A stretch of 64,000 nucleotides of DNA from Microbacterium hominis. GTDB lineage: Bacteria > Actinomycetota > Actinomycetes > Actinomycetales > Microbacteriaceae. Positions 34,040 to 41,137 of the stretch are shown here, piece by piece. The stretch spans positions 124,001 through 188,000 of the forward strand of contig NZ_CP054038.1 of NCBI RefSeq assembly GCF_013282805.1, read 5' to 3'. Below the pieces are notes generated by a model. The model was not told the origin of the DNA. It was given only the letters and a program-made list of their open reading frames with translations, and did no database searches. Numbering within the stretch: the first letter of the stretch is position 1; every line of letters starts with the position of its first letter. Made by a program: the position numbers and the translations under genes.

Positions 34040-34117
34040 GTCAGAACGTGCGGTCTGGGACGGCGTGCGCTCGCAGCAAGTGACTGCGGACCGAATTCGC
34101 GGAGCAGACCCGCGGGG

Positions 34118-35140
34118 CTACCCCGCGGGCCGGGCCGTCGAGCCGCGCACGACGAGCTCGAACGGGAGGATGCCGGGCTCGGGCGCGTGCGAGACGTCGT
34201 CGCCGACCCGCTCGAGCGCCGCGACGATCGCGTCGGCGGCGCGCTCGCCCTGTCCGAGCGGGAACTGGTCGATCGTGGTGAGGCGGAAGAACTCGCCGAG
34301 CTCGTGTCCGTCGATGCCGACGATCGAGAGGTCTTCGGGCACGCGGAAGCCGAGCTCCCGCGCGGCGAGGATCGCGCCGATCGCCATCTCGTCCGACGCG
34401 GCGAAGATCGCCGTGGGGCGCGATCCGGGACGGCCGAGCAGCTGCTTCGCGGCGCGGAACCCGCCCTCGATCGTGAAGTCCGCGGGCTCGAAGCGCACCG
34501 GATCGGCCGGGATGCCGGCATCCATCAGCGCCTGCTCGAACCCCTGCCGACGGTGCGTGGGCACGTGGAAGTCGACGTCGAACTCGCGGCTCGCGCCGAT
34601 GTGGGCGATATCGCGGTGGCCGAGGGCCAGGAGGTGCTCGGTGGCCAGCTGCGCGACGGCGACGTCGTCGACCGTGAGTGCGGTCAGGCGCGGGTTCGGT
34701 CCGCCGAGGGCGATGACCGGGAGGCCGAGCTCCTGCACGCGCTGGGTCTCCTCGTCGCCGAGTTCGATGGCGATCGCGATGACGCCGTCGACGCGCTGGC
34801 GGCGCAGGAACTCCTCGAAGATCGTGCGGCGCTGCTCGCCGTCGGCGGTCAGGTTGTAGAGCGTGATGTCGTAGCCGTGGCGCACGAGCGCGTTGGCGAC
34901 GCCCGAGAGCACGGTCGAGAAGAACCACCGGTCGAGGAACGGCACCAGCACGCCGATGTTGCGCGTGCGCCCCGACGCGAGGCTCGACGCCGACGCCGAC
35001 ACGACGTAGCCGAGCGATTTCGCCGCGGTCTCGACGCGGGTGCGGGTGGTCGGCGAGACGTGGCCGCGGCCGCTCAGCGCGCGCGAGACCGTGGCCGTCG
35101 ACACGCCGGCGAGGCGTGCCACCTCGTCGATGCTGACCAC
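34118..35140 (-). CDS. LacI-family regulator (maltodextrin type)
   Basis: 340 residues. HTH: MVSIDEVARLAGVSTATVSRALSGRGHVSPTTRTRVE; hinge LGYVVSASASSLASGRT; sugar-binding domain NIGVLVPFLDRWFFSTVLSGVANALVRHGYDITLYNL, GHRDIAHIGA, AIFAASDEMAIGAI and LSIVGIDGHELGEFF. It follows the GH13 glucosidase gene on the same strand after a repeat-rich 120-bp gap. A perfect LacI palindrome lies in the glucosidase promoter (36959-36972), so it probably represses that gene in the absence of alpha-glucoside. Confidence 0.92.
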   Translation of the reverse strand: MVSIDEVARLAGVSTATVSRALSGRGHVSPTTRTRVETAAKSLGYVVSASASSLASGRTRNIGVLVPFLDRWFFSTVLSGVANALVRHGYDITLYNLTADGEQRRTIFEEFLRRQRVDGVIAIAIELGDEETQRVQELGLPVIALGGPNPRLTALTVDDVAVAQLATEHLLALGHRDIAHIGASREFDVDFHVPTHRRQGFEQALMDAGIPADPVRFEPADFTIEGGFRAAKQLLGRPGSRPTAIFAASDEMAIGAILAARELGFRVPEDLSIVGIDGHELGEFFRLTTIDQFPLGQGERAADAIVAALERVGDDVSHAPEPGILPFELVVRGSTARPAG

Positions 35141-35159
35141 GTCGTCACCTCAGGTTCTG

Positions 35160-35252
35160 TTCGGGATGCCGCGAAGCGGCCGGTTCGGGATGCCGCGAAG
35201 CGGCCGGTTCGGGATGCCGCGAAGCGGCGCGCGGCGCGTGCGCGGCATCCCG
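35160..35252. repeat. 24-bp tandem repeat (three copies) with inverted end
   Basis: Copies begin at 35160, 35184 and 35208 and contain TTCGGGATGCCGCGAAGCGG. The inverse word CGCGGCATCCCG follows at 35241-35252, so the last copy can fold back. It lies between the glucosidase gene and its downstream lacI gene and may act as an intercistronic terminator. Confidence 0.78.
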
Positions 35253-35261
35253 TCGCATCGG

Positions 35262-36944
35262 TCAGTCCGCGACGATCCACACCGCCGTGTCGGCGGGCAG
35301 CTCTGCCCCGGAGACCGGGCCGCTCGCCGCGATCACCTTACCGGCGGGAAGCGCGATCGAGTCGGCGCCGGTGTTGGCGACGACGGTGACGTCGCCGTTG
35401 CGGAACGCGACGGCCGTCTTCGGGAAGCCGGTCAGCCACTCCAGGGTGCCGGCGCCGAGCGCGAACGCGCGACGCTCGGCCAGGAGGGTGCGGTACAGCT
35501 CGAGCGTGGAGCCTTCGACGCCGACCTGCGCGTCGCGGGCGAGCCCGGCCCACTGCGCGGGCTGGGGCAGCCACGCCTCACCGGTGTCGTTGAAGCCGTA
35601 GCTCGGGCCCTCGGCCGTCCACGGGATCGGCACGCGGCAGCCGTCGCGGCCGTAGCGCTCGCCGGCGGTGCGGAACCACGTCGGATCCTGGCGGGCGGCG
35701 GCGGGCAGGTCGATGACCTCGGGGAGGCCGAGCTCCTCGCCCTGGTACAGGTACGCCGAGCCGGGGAGCGCGAGCATGACGGTGGTCGCCGCGCGGGCGC
35801 GGGCAAGGCCCACCTCGGGGATCGGCTGGCCGGGCGAGTCCGGGCCGATTCCGTGGCCCTGCGGGTTCTCGGCCGTCAGCGCGAGACGCGAGGCATGCCG
35901 CACCACGTCGTGGTTCGACAGCACCCAGGTGCTCGGGGCGCCGACGCCGTGGAAGGCCGCGAACGAGGCATCCACCACCGCGCGCAGCGACTTCGCGTGC
36001 CACTCGGTCTCGAGGTAGGGGAAGTTGAACGCCTGGTGCATCTCGTCGGGACGCACCCACAGGGCGGTCTTCTCGGGCGTGGGCAGCCAGGCCTCGGCGC
36101 ACAGCGCGCGGTCGCCGGTGTACTCGGCGACGAGTTCATGCCAGTCGCGGTAGACCTCGTGCACTCCCGGCTGGCCCCAGTAGGGCACGTCGGCCTCTTC
36201 GCCGCCCATCGATCCCGCCTCGGGGTCGGGCGTGTAGTCGGGCAGGCCGTCGGCCTTGATGAGGCCGTGCGCCACGTCGACGCGGAAGCCGTCGACGCCG
36301 CGGTCGAGCCAGAAGCGGAGGATGCGGCGGAACTCCTCGCGCACCTCGGGGTTGGTCCAGTCGAAGTCGGGCTGGCTGGAGTCGAAGATGTGGAGGTACC
36401 ACTGGCCGGGGGTGCCGTCGGCCTCGACGACGCGCGTCCAGGCCGGACCGCCGAACACGGACTCCCAGTTGTTCGGGGGCAGCTCGCCCTCGACGCCCTT
36501 GCCGTCGCGGAACATGTACCGCGCGCGCTCCCGGCTGCCGGGCGCCGCCGCGAGGGCCTGCTGGAACCACTCGTGCTGGTCGGAGGAGTGGTTCGGAACC
36601 AGGTCGACGATGACCCGGATGCCGCGGGCGTGCGCCTCGGCGAGCATGACGTCGAAATCGGCCAGGGTGCCGAAGATCGGGTCGACGTCGCAGTAGTCGG
36701 CCACGTCGTAGCCGGCGTCCTTCTGCGGGGAGCGCATGAAGGGGCTCAGCCAGATCGCGTCGACGCCGAGGTGCTCCAGGTCGACCAGGCGCGAGGTGAT
36801 GCCGGGGAGGTCGCCGATGCCGTCGCCCGATGCGTCGGCGAACGAGCGGGGGTAGATCTGGTAGATCACGGCGGTGCGCCACCACTCGGCGCCGGGGGCG
36901 GTCTCCAGGGCGCCAGCGCGCAGGACGGTCTCGGTCACAGTCAT
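35262..36944 (-). CDS. GH13 alpha-glucosidase / oligo-1,6-glucosidase
   Basis: 560 residues. The (beta/alpha)8 domain opens WWRTAVIYQIYPRSFADASGDGIGDLPGI. Family region I is VDLVPNHSSDQHEW, the nucleophile Asp is in GFRVDVAHGL, the acid/base Glu in DRALCAEAWL and the transition-state Asp in WVLSNHDVVRH. The C-terminal beta domain ends DTAVWIVAD. It hydrolyses short alpha-glucosides in the cytoplasm (no leader). ATG 36944 lies seven bases after TACAGT. It is the first gene of the unit with the lacI gene. Confidence 0.92.
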   Translation of the reverse strand: MTVTETVLRAGALETAPGAEWWRTAVIYQIYPRSFADASGDGIGDLPGITSRLVDLEHLGVDAIWLSPFMRSPQKDAGYDVADYCDVDPIFGTLADFDVMLAEAHARGIRVIVDLVPNHSSDQHEWFQQALAAAPGSRERARYMFRDGKGVEGELPPNNWESVFGGPAWTRVVEADGTPGQWYLHIFDSSQPDFDWTNPEVREEFRRILRFWLDRGVDGFRVDVAHGLIKADGLPDYTPDPEAGSMGGEEADVPYWGQPGVHEVYRDWHELVAEYTGDRALCAEAWLPTPEKTALWVRPDEMHQAFNFPYLETEWHAKSLRAVVDASFAAFHGVGAPSTWVLSNHDVVRHASRLALTAENPQGHGIGPDSPGQPIPEVGLARARAATTVMLALPGSAYLYQGEELGLPEVIDLPAAARQDPTWFRTAGERYGRDGCRVPIPWTAEGPSYGFNDTGEAWLPQPAQWAGLARDAQVGVEGSTLELYRTLLAERRAFALGAGTLEWLTGFPKTAVAFRNGDVTVVANTGADSIALPAGKVIAASGPVSGAELPADTAVWIVAD

Positions 36945-36951
36945 GCCTGCC

Positions 36952-36972
36952 ACTGTAGTGCAAGCGCTTGCA
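36952..36972 (-). promoter_or_regulatory. Glucosidase -10 and LacI-type operator
   Basis: On the coding strand TACAGT (36952-36957) precedes the ATG by seven bases. A perfect 14-bp palindrome TGCAAGCGCTTGCA (36959-36972) fills the region just upstream of the -10, a position where a bound LacI-type repressor would block polymerase. Confidence 0.82.
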
Positions 36973-37045
36973 GGGATGCTGGACGCTGTCATAGAGCGAG
37001 ATGTGCGTCTGCAGAAGCCCCAGGTCGGGCCGCTATCGTGGGCGG

Positions 37046-37561
37046 GTGACCGAAGCCCTCGCCCGTGCCGAATCGCTCATCCGCACGATCCCCGACTACC
37101 CGGAGCCGGGCGTGATGTTCCGCGACATCACCCCGCTGCTGGTGGATGCCGCGGCCCTGCGCACCGTGATCGATGCGATGATCGCGCCCTTCGCCGGCCA
37201 GTTCGACGTGGTCGCGGGCATCGAGGCGCGCGGCTTCCTGCTCGCCGGGGCCGCCGCGACCGCTGCCGGGGTGGGCCTGGTGCCGATCCGCAAGGCGGGC
37301 AAGCTGCCGCGGCCCGCGGCATCCGTCTCCTACTCGCTCGAGTACGGCACGGCCACCATCGAGGCGCACGACGACATCACGCCGGGCATGCGGGTGCTGC
37401 TGATCGACGACGTGCTCGCCACCGGCGGCACGCTCGTGGCCGCCCACGCGCTCGTGGCGCAGCTCGGCGGCACCGTGGTGGGCACCACCGTGCTGATGGA
37501 GCTCGAAGCACTCGGCGGCCGTCCGCTCGTGGGCGACGTGCACGCCCTGTTCACCGCGTAG
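37046..37561 (+). CDS. apt: Adenine phosphoribosyltransferase
   Basis: 171 residues. The N-terminal hood reads AESLIRTIPDYPEPGVMFRDITPLL, the substrate loop VAGIEARGFLLAGA, and the PRPP-binding motif VLLIDDVLATGGTLVAA. It salvages adenine to AMP. GTG 37046 follows TATCGT (37034-37039) by six bases (leaderless type); a longer frame from 37001 crosses this promoter. In most actinobacteria apt lies near secDF/relA, but here it stands alone next to the glucosidase. Confidence 0.93.
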   Translation: MTEALARAESLIRTIPDYPEPGVMFRDITPLLVDAAALRTVIDAMIAPFAGQFDVVAGIEARGFLLAGAAATAAGVGLVPIRKAGKLPRPAASVSYSLEYGTATIEAHDDITPGMRVLLIDDVLATGGTLVAAHALVAQLGGTVVGTTVLMELEALGGRPLVGDVHALFTA

Positions 37562-37759
37562 CGCCCCGGGGCGGCTGCCGATTGCGGGGCTGTTACCGCG
37601 TGTGAACTCCCCGCGACCATTCCCTGACACCCCTGGCGCCTCCCAGGGAGAGCGACTAACGTCACCGGTCCGAACCGGATCCGCAAAGCTCGAAGCCCGA
37701 GAACTGCCAGTGTCCGGGGAGGACGCGGAGGCAGTGCACAGCGCCCTCCGTCTGGCTGG

Positions 37760-37808
37760 ACGACGGCGGACGACCCCCGGGCACCGGTACCCGGGGTCCC
37801 GCCGTCGT
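37760..37808. terminator. Strong hairpin in the apt downstream region
   Basis: Outer 10-bp arms (37760-37769 and 37799-37808) and an inner GACCCC/GGGGTC stem form a long GC-rich hairpin about 48 bp before the transglutaminase gene start. It can terminate apt transcription. The surrounding 294 bp (37562-37855) contain several further short inverted repeats, no coding frame with support, and no RNA family that I can name. Confidence 0.7.
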
Positions 37809-37855
37809 CGAATCGTCGTAACCGCGAGGCAACAGTCATAGGCCAGTCTTGATCC

Positions 37856-40800
37856 ATGTCGGTCAAGGTGGCGCTCGAGCATTACACGAGCTATGAATTC
37901 GCGCATCCGGTGACGGTGCACCCGCACCTGGTGCGGTTGCGGCCCGCTCCGCACGCGCGCACGCCGATCGAGGCGTACTCGCTCGAGATCAGCCCGAAGA
38001 ACCACTTCCTCAACTGGCAGCAGGATCCGTTCGGCAACTGGCTGGCCCGCATCGTCTTCCCCGAGAAGGTCAGTCGGCTCGAGATCACGGTGGGCCTCGT
38101 CGCCGACCTCATGGTCATCAATCCGCTCGACTTCTTCATCGAGGAGTACGCCGAGCGCTTCCCGTTCGCGTATGCGCCCGAGCTCGCCGCCGACCTCACG
38201 CCCTACCTCGCCCCGGTGTCCGACAGCGATGCGGCGAAGGACTGGATGAGCCGGCAGCTGCCCGACCTGCCCGACGGCGGCGTGCCGACCGTGTCGTTCC
38301 TCTCGGACCTCAACCGCGCCGTGCACGGCGCGGTCGCGTACGACGTGCGCATGGAGCCGGGCGTGCAGACGCCCGACGAGACGCTCGGCCGCGCCATCGG
38401 CTCGTGCCGCGACTCGGCGTGGCTGCTGGTGAGCCTGCTGCGCGCGCACGGCCTGGCGGCGCGGTTCGTGTCGGGGTATCTCGTGCAGCTGGCCGCCGAT
38501 CAGGCCGCTCTCGACGGCCCGAGCGGCCCTGTGGCCGACTTCACCGACCTGCACGCGTGGGCCGAGGTGTTCATCCCCGGTGCCGGCTGGATCGGGTTGG
38601 ATGCCACGAGCGCGCTGTTCGCCGGAGAGGGGCACATCCCCCTGTCGGCGACGCCGCACCCGAGCACCGCCGCGCCGATCGAGGGGGCCACCGCCCCCGT
38701 GGAGGTGTCGTTCTCGTTCCACAACGAGGTGCGCCGCGTGCACGAGGACCCGCGCACGACCCGTCCGTACACCGCGCAGCAGTGGGAGCGCATCGACGCA
38801 CTCGGCGAAGCGGTCGACGAGCGTCTGCGTCGCGGCGACGTGCGCCTGACGATGGGCGGCGAGCCGACCTTCGTCGCGCTCGACGAGGCGACCGCGGCCG
38901 AGTGGAACACCGCGGCCGACGGCGCGCACAAGCGGGAGCTGGCCACGGGCCTGGCCGAGCGGCTGCGCGCCGCCTACGCGGTCGGCGGCGTCGTGCACCG
39001 CGGCGACGGCAAGTGGTACCCGGGCGAGCCGCTGCCGCGCTGGAACATCGCCCTGCAGTGGCGCACCGACGGCGTTCCGCTGTGGCACGACCCGGCGCTG
39101 CTGGCCGACCCGTGGGACGAGGCCTCGGCCGATCCCGGCGCGGGCGCGGCCGCCGAAGCCCTCGCGCGCCGTTTCACCCAGGTGCTCGGGCTTCCCGACG
39201 CGCAGCTGCTGGCGGCGTACGAAGACCCTCTCGCCGCGCTCGCCGCCGAGGTGCGCCGGCCGGTCGGGCCGAAGCCCGACGCGGAGCCCGCCGGCGCCGA
39301 CGACGTGGCCGCCCTCGACGCCGGCATCGACACGCCCACCGGCTGGGTGCTGCCCCTGACGACCGAAGAGGCCTGGACGAGCCCCGCCTGGCGGTTCCGA
39401 CGCGGCCGCCTCGTGCTCACCACCGGCACCAGCGCGGTCGGACTCCGCCTGCCGCTGGACTCGGTCGCGTGGACCGATCCGGAGCACCCGGGCGAGCCGT
39501 CGTACCTCGAAGCCGGCGAGCCGCTGGCCCCCGGCATCCCGCACGTGACGATCGTCGACCCGGCAGAGGCCGGACGCACCGCTGTCACGGTCGAGGCGCG
39601 GGGCGGGCACGTGCTCGTGTTCCTGCCGCCGACGACCACCCTGGAGGCCTACGCCGATCTGCTCACGGTGATCGAGACGGCCGCGCGAGAGACCGCCACC
39701 CCCGTCGTGCTCGAAGGCTACGGACCGCCGCCGGACGCCCGGCTCACCCAGCTGGTCGTCACCCCCGACCCCGGGGTGATCGAGGTGAACGTGCAGCCGA
39801 CCGCCTCGTGGGCGGACCAGCGCGATCTCACGCTGTCGCTCTACGAGCACGCACGCCAGAGCCGGCTCACCACGGAGAAGTTCGACCTCGACGGCCTGCA
39901 CACCGGCACGGGGGGCGGCAACCACATCACCCTCGGCGGCACCCAGCCGATCGACTCGCCGCTGCTGCGCCGGCCGGACCTGCTCGCATCGCTCGTGGCG
40001 TACTGGCAGCGGCATCCCTCGCTCTCGTACCTCTTCTCGGGGCGCTTCATCGGCCCGACGAGCCAGGCGCCCCGCTTCGACGAGGGCCGGCCCGAGGCCG
40101 TGTACGAGATGGAGATCGCGCTGCAGGAGCTGCGCCGGCTGCAGGGCGACCCGGAGACGGCGGAGGGCACCACCCTGCCGTGGCTCACCGACCGGGCGCT
40201 GCGGCACCTGCTCACCGACCTCACCGGCAACACGCACCGTGCCGAGTTCTGCATCGACAAGCTCTACAGTCCCGACTCGAGTCGCGGGCGCCTGGGCCTG
40301 CTGGAGCTGCGCGGCTTCGAGATGCCGCCGCATCCCGAGCTCGCCCTCGTGCAGGCGCTGCTGGTTCGCAGCCTCGTCGCGATGTTCTGGGAGAAGCCGT
40401 ACACCGCGCCGCTGGTGCGGTGGGGCACGCGCCTGCACGAGGACTTCCTGCTGCCGCAGGGCGCGATCGCCGACATCCACGCCGTCATCGCCGACCTGCG
40501 CGCCCACGGCATCGCGTTCGAGGAGACCTGGCTCGACGCGTTCACCGAGTTCCGCTTCCCGCGGATCGGATTCACCCGCATCGGCGGCGGCCCCGGGCAC
40601 GGCATCGAGCTCGAGCTGCGCCAGGCGATCGAGCCGTGGCACGTGCTCGGCGAGGAGGCGACCGCGGGCGGAACCGCGCGGTACGTCGACTCGTCGGTGG
40701 AGCGCATCCAGGTGCGGGTGCGGGGCGTCGACGCCGAGCGCCACCTGGTGACGTGTCAGGGTGTACCTGTGCCCCTGACCCCGACCGGACACCTCGGCGA

Positions 40801-41137
40801 GTACTACGCCGGCGTGCGCTACCGCGCCTGGCAGCCGTGGTCGGCGCTGCACCCGTCGATCCCCGTGCACGCGCCGCTGACGTTCGAGGTGATCGACGTC
40901 GAGGCCGAGACCTCGCTGGGGGGCGCGACCTACCACGTGGTGCACCCGGGGGGCCGGGCCTACGACCACCCGCCGATCAACGCGAACGAGGCCGAAGCCC
41001 GCCGCGCGAGTCGCTTCGAGCAGCGCGGTCACACCGTGGGCCGCATCGACGTGGCTGCGATGCGCGAGGAGGCCCGCCGCGCCGCCACCACCGACTACCC
41101 GCACACGCTCGATCTGCGCAGGGTGGCGCCGCGGTGA
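37856..41137 (+). CDS. Transglutaminase / DUF2126 putative amidoligase
   Basis: 1093 residues. Residues 1-270 are a bacterial transglutaminase module: an N-terminal beta domain (VALEHYTSYEFAHPVTVHPHLVRLRP) and a catalytic core with Cys184 (AIGSCRDSAWLLV), His233 (TDLHAWAEVF) and Asp249 (IGLDATS). From about 300 to the end is DUF2126 (RLTMGGEPTFVALDE, HITLGGTQPIDSPLLRRPDLL, YLFSGRFIGPTSQAPR, HRAEFCIDKLYSPDSSRGRLGLLELRGFEMPP), regarded as a likely amidoligase. The first gene of a coupled cluster, it overlaps the next by four bases (GTGA). The combination suggests formation or cleavage of amide bonds on a peptide substrate not identified here. Confidence 0.9.
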   Translation: MSVKVALEHYTSYEFAHPVTVHPHLVRLRPAPHARTPIEAYSLEISPKNHFLNWQQDPFGNWLARIVFPEKVSRLEITVGLVADLMVINPLDFFIEEYAERFPFAYAPELAADLTPYLAPVSDSDAAKDWMSRQLPDLPDGGVPTVSFLSDLNRAVHGAVAYDVRMEPGVQTPDETLGRAIGSCRDSAWLLVSLLRAHGLAARFVSGYLVQLAADQAALDGPSGPVADFTDLHAWAEVFIPGAGWIGLDATSALFAGEGHIPLSATPHPSTAAPIEGATAPVEVSFSFHNEVRRVHEDPRTTRPYTAQQWERIDALGEAVDERLRRGDVRLTMGGEPTFVALDEATAAEWNTAADGAHKRELATGLAERLRAAYAVGGVVHRGDGKWYPGEPLPRWNIALQWRTDGVPLWHDPALLADPWDEASADPGAGAAAEALARRFTQVLGLPDAQLLAAYEDPLAALAAEVRRPVGPKPDAEPAGADDVAALDAGIDTPTGWVLPLTTEEAWTSPAWRFRRGRLVLTTGTSAVGLRLPLDSVAWTDPEHPGEPSYLEAGEPLAPGIPHVTIVDPAEAGRTAVTVEARGGHVLVFLPPTTTLEAYADLLTVIETAARETATPVVLEGYGPPPDARLTQLVVTPDPGVIEVNVQPTASWADQRDLTLSLYEHARQSRLTTEKFDLDGLHTGTGGGNHITLGGTQPIDSPLLRRPDLLASLVAYWQRHPSLSYLFSGRFIGPTSQAPRFDEGRPEAVYEMEIALQELRRLQGDPETAEGTTLPWLTDRALRHLLTDLTGNTHRAEFCIDKLYSPDSSRGRLGLLELRGFEMPPHPELALVQALLVRSLVAMFWEKPYTAPLVRWGTRLHEDFLLPQGAIADIHAVIADLRAHGIAFEETWLDAFTEFRFPRIGFTRIGGGPGHGIELELRQAIEPWHVLGEEATAGGTARYVDSSVERIQVRVRGVDAERHLVTCQGVPVPLTPTGHLGEYYAGVRYRAWQPWSALHPSIPVHAPLTFEVIDVEAETSLGGATYHVVHPGGRAYDHPPINANEAEARRASRFEQRGHTVGRIDVAAMREEARRAATTDYPHTLDLRRVAPR

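Noticed and set aside
37562..37855. Known riboswitch or 6C-type RNA
   Set aside because: Hairpins are present but the loops and conserved positions of the families I know are not recognisable.
36989..41104. A 1371-residue leftward open frame opposite apt and the transglutaminase gene
   Set aside because: It has no domain, is rich in Arg/Gly/His typical of antisense frames in GC-rich genes, and overlaps two well-supported genes.
38404..41133. Upstream extension of the ATP-grasp/alpha-E gene frame
   Set aside because: It is the shifted frame of the transglutaminase gene; the conserved domain and the GTGA overlap put the start at 41134.
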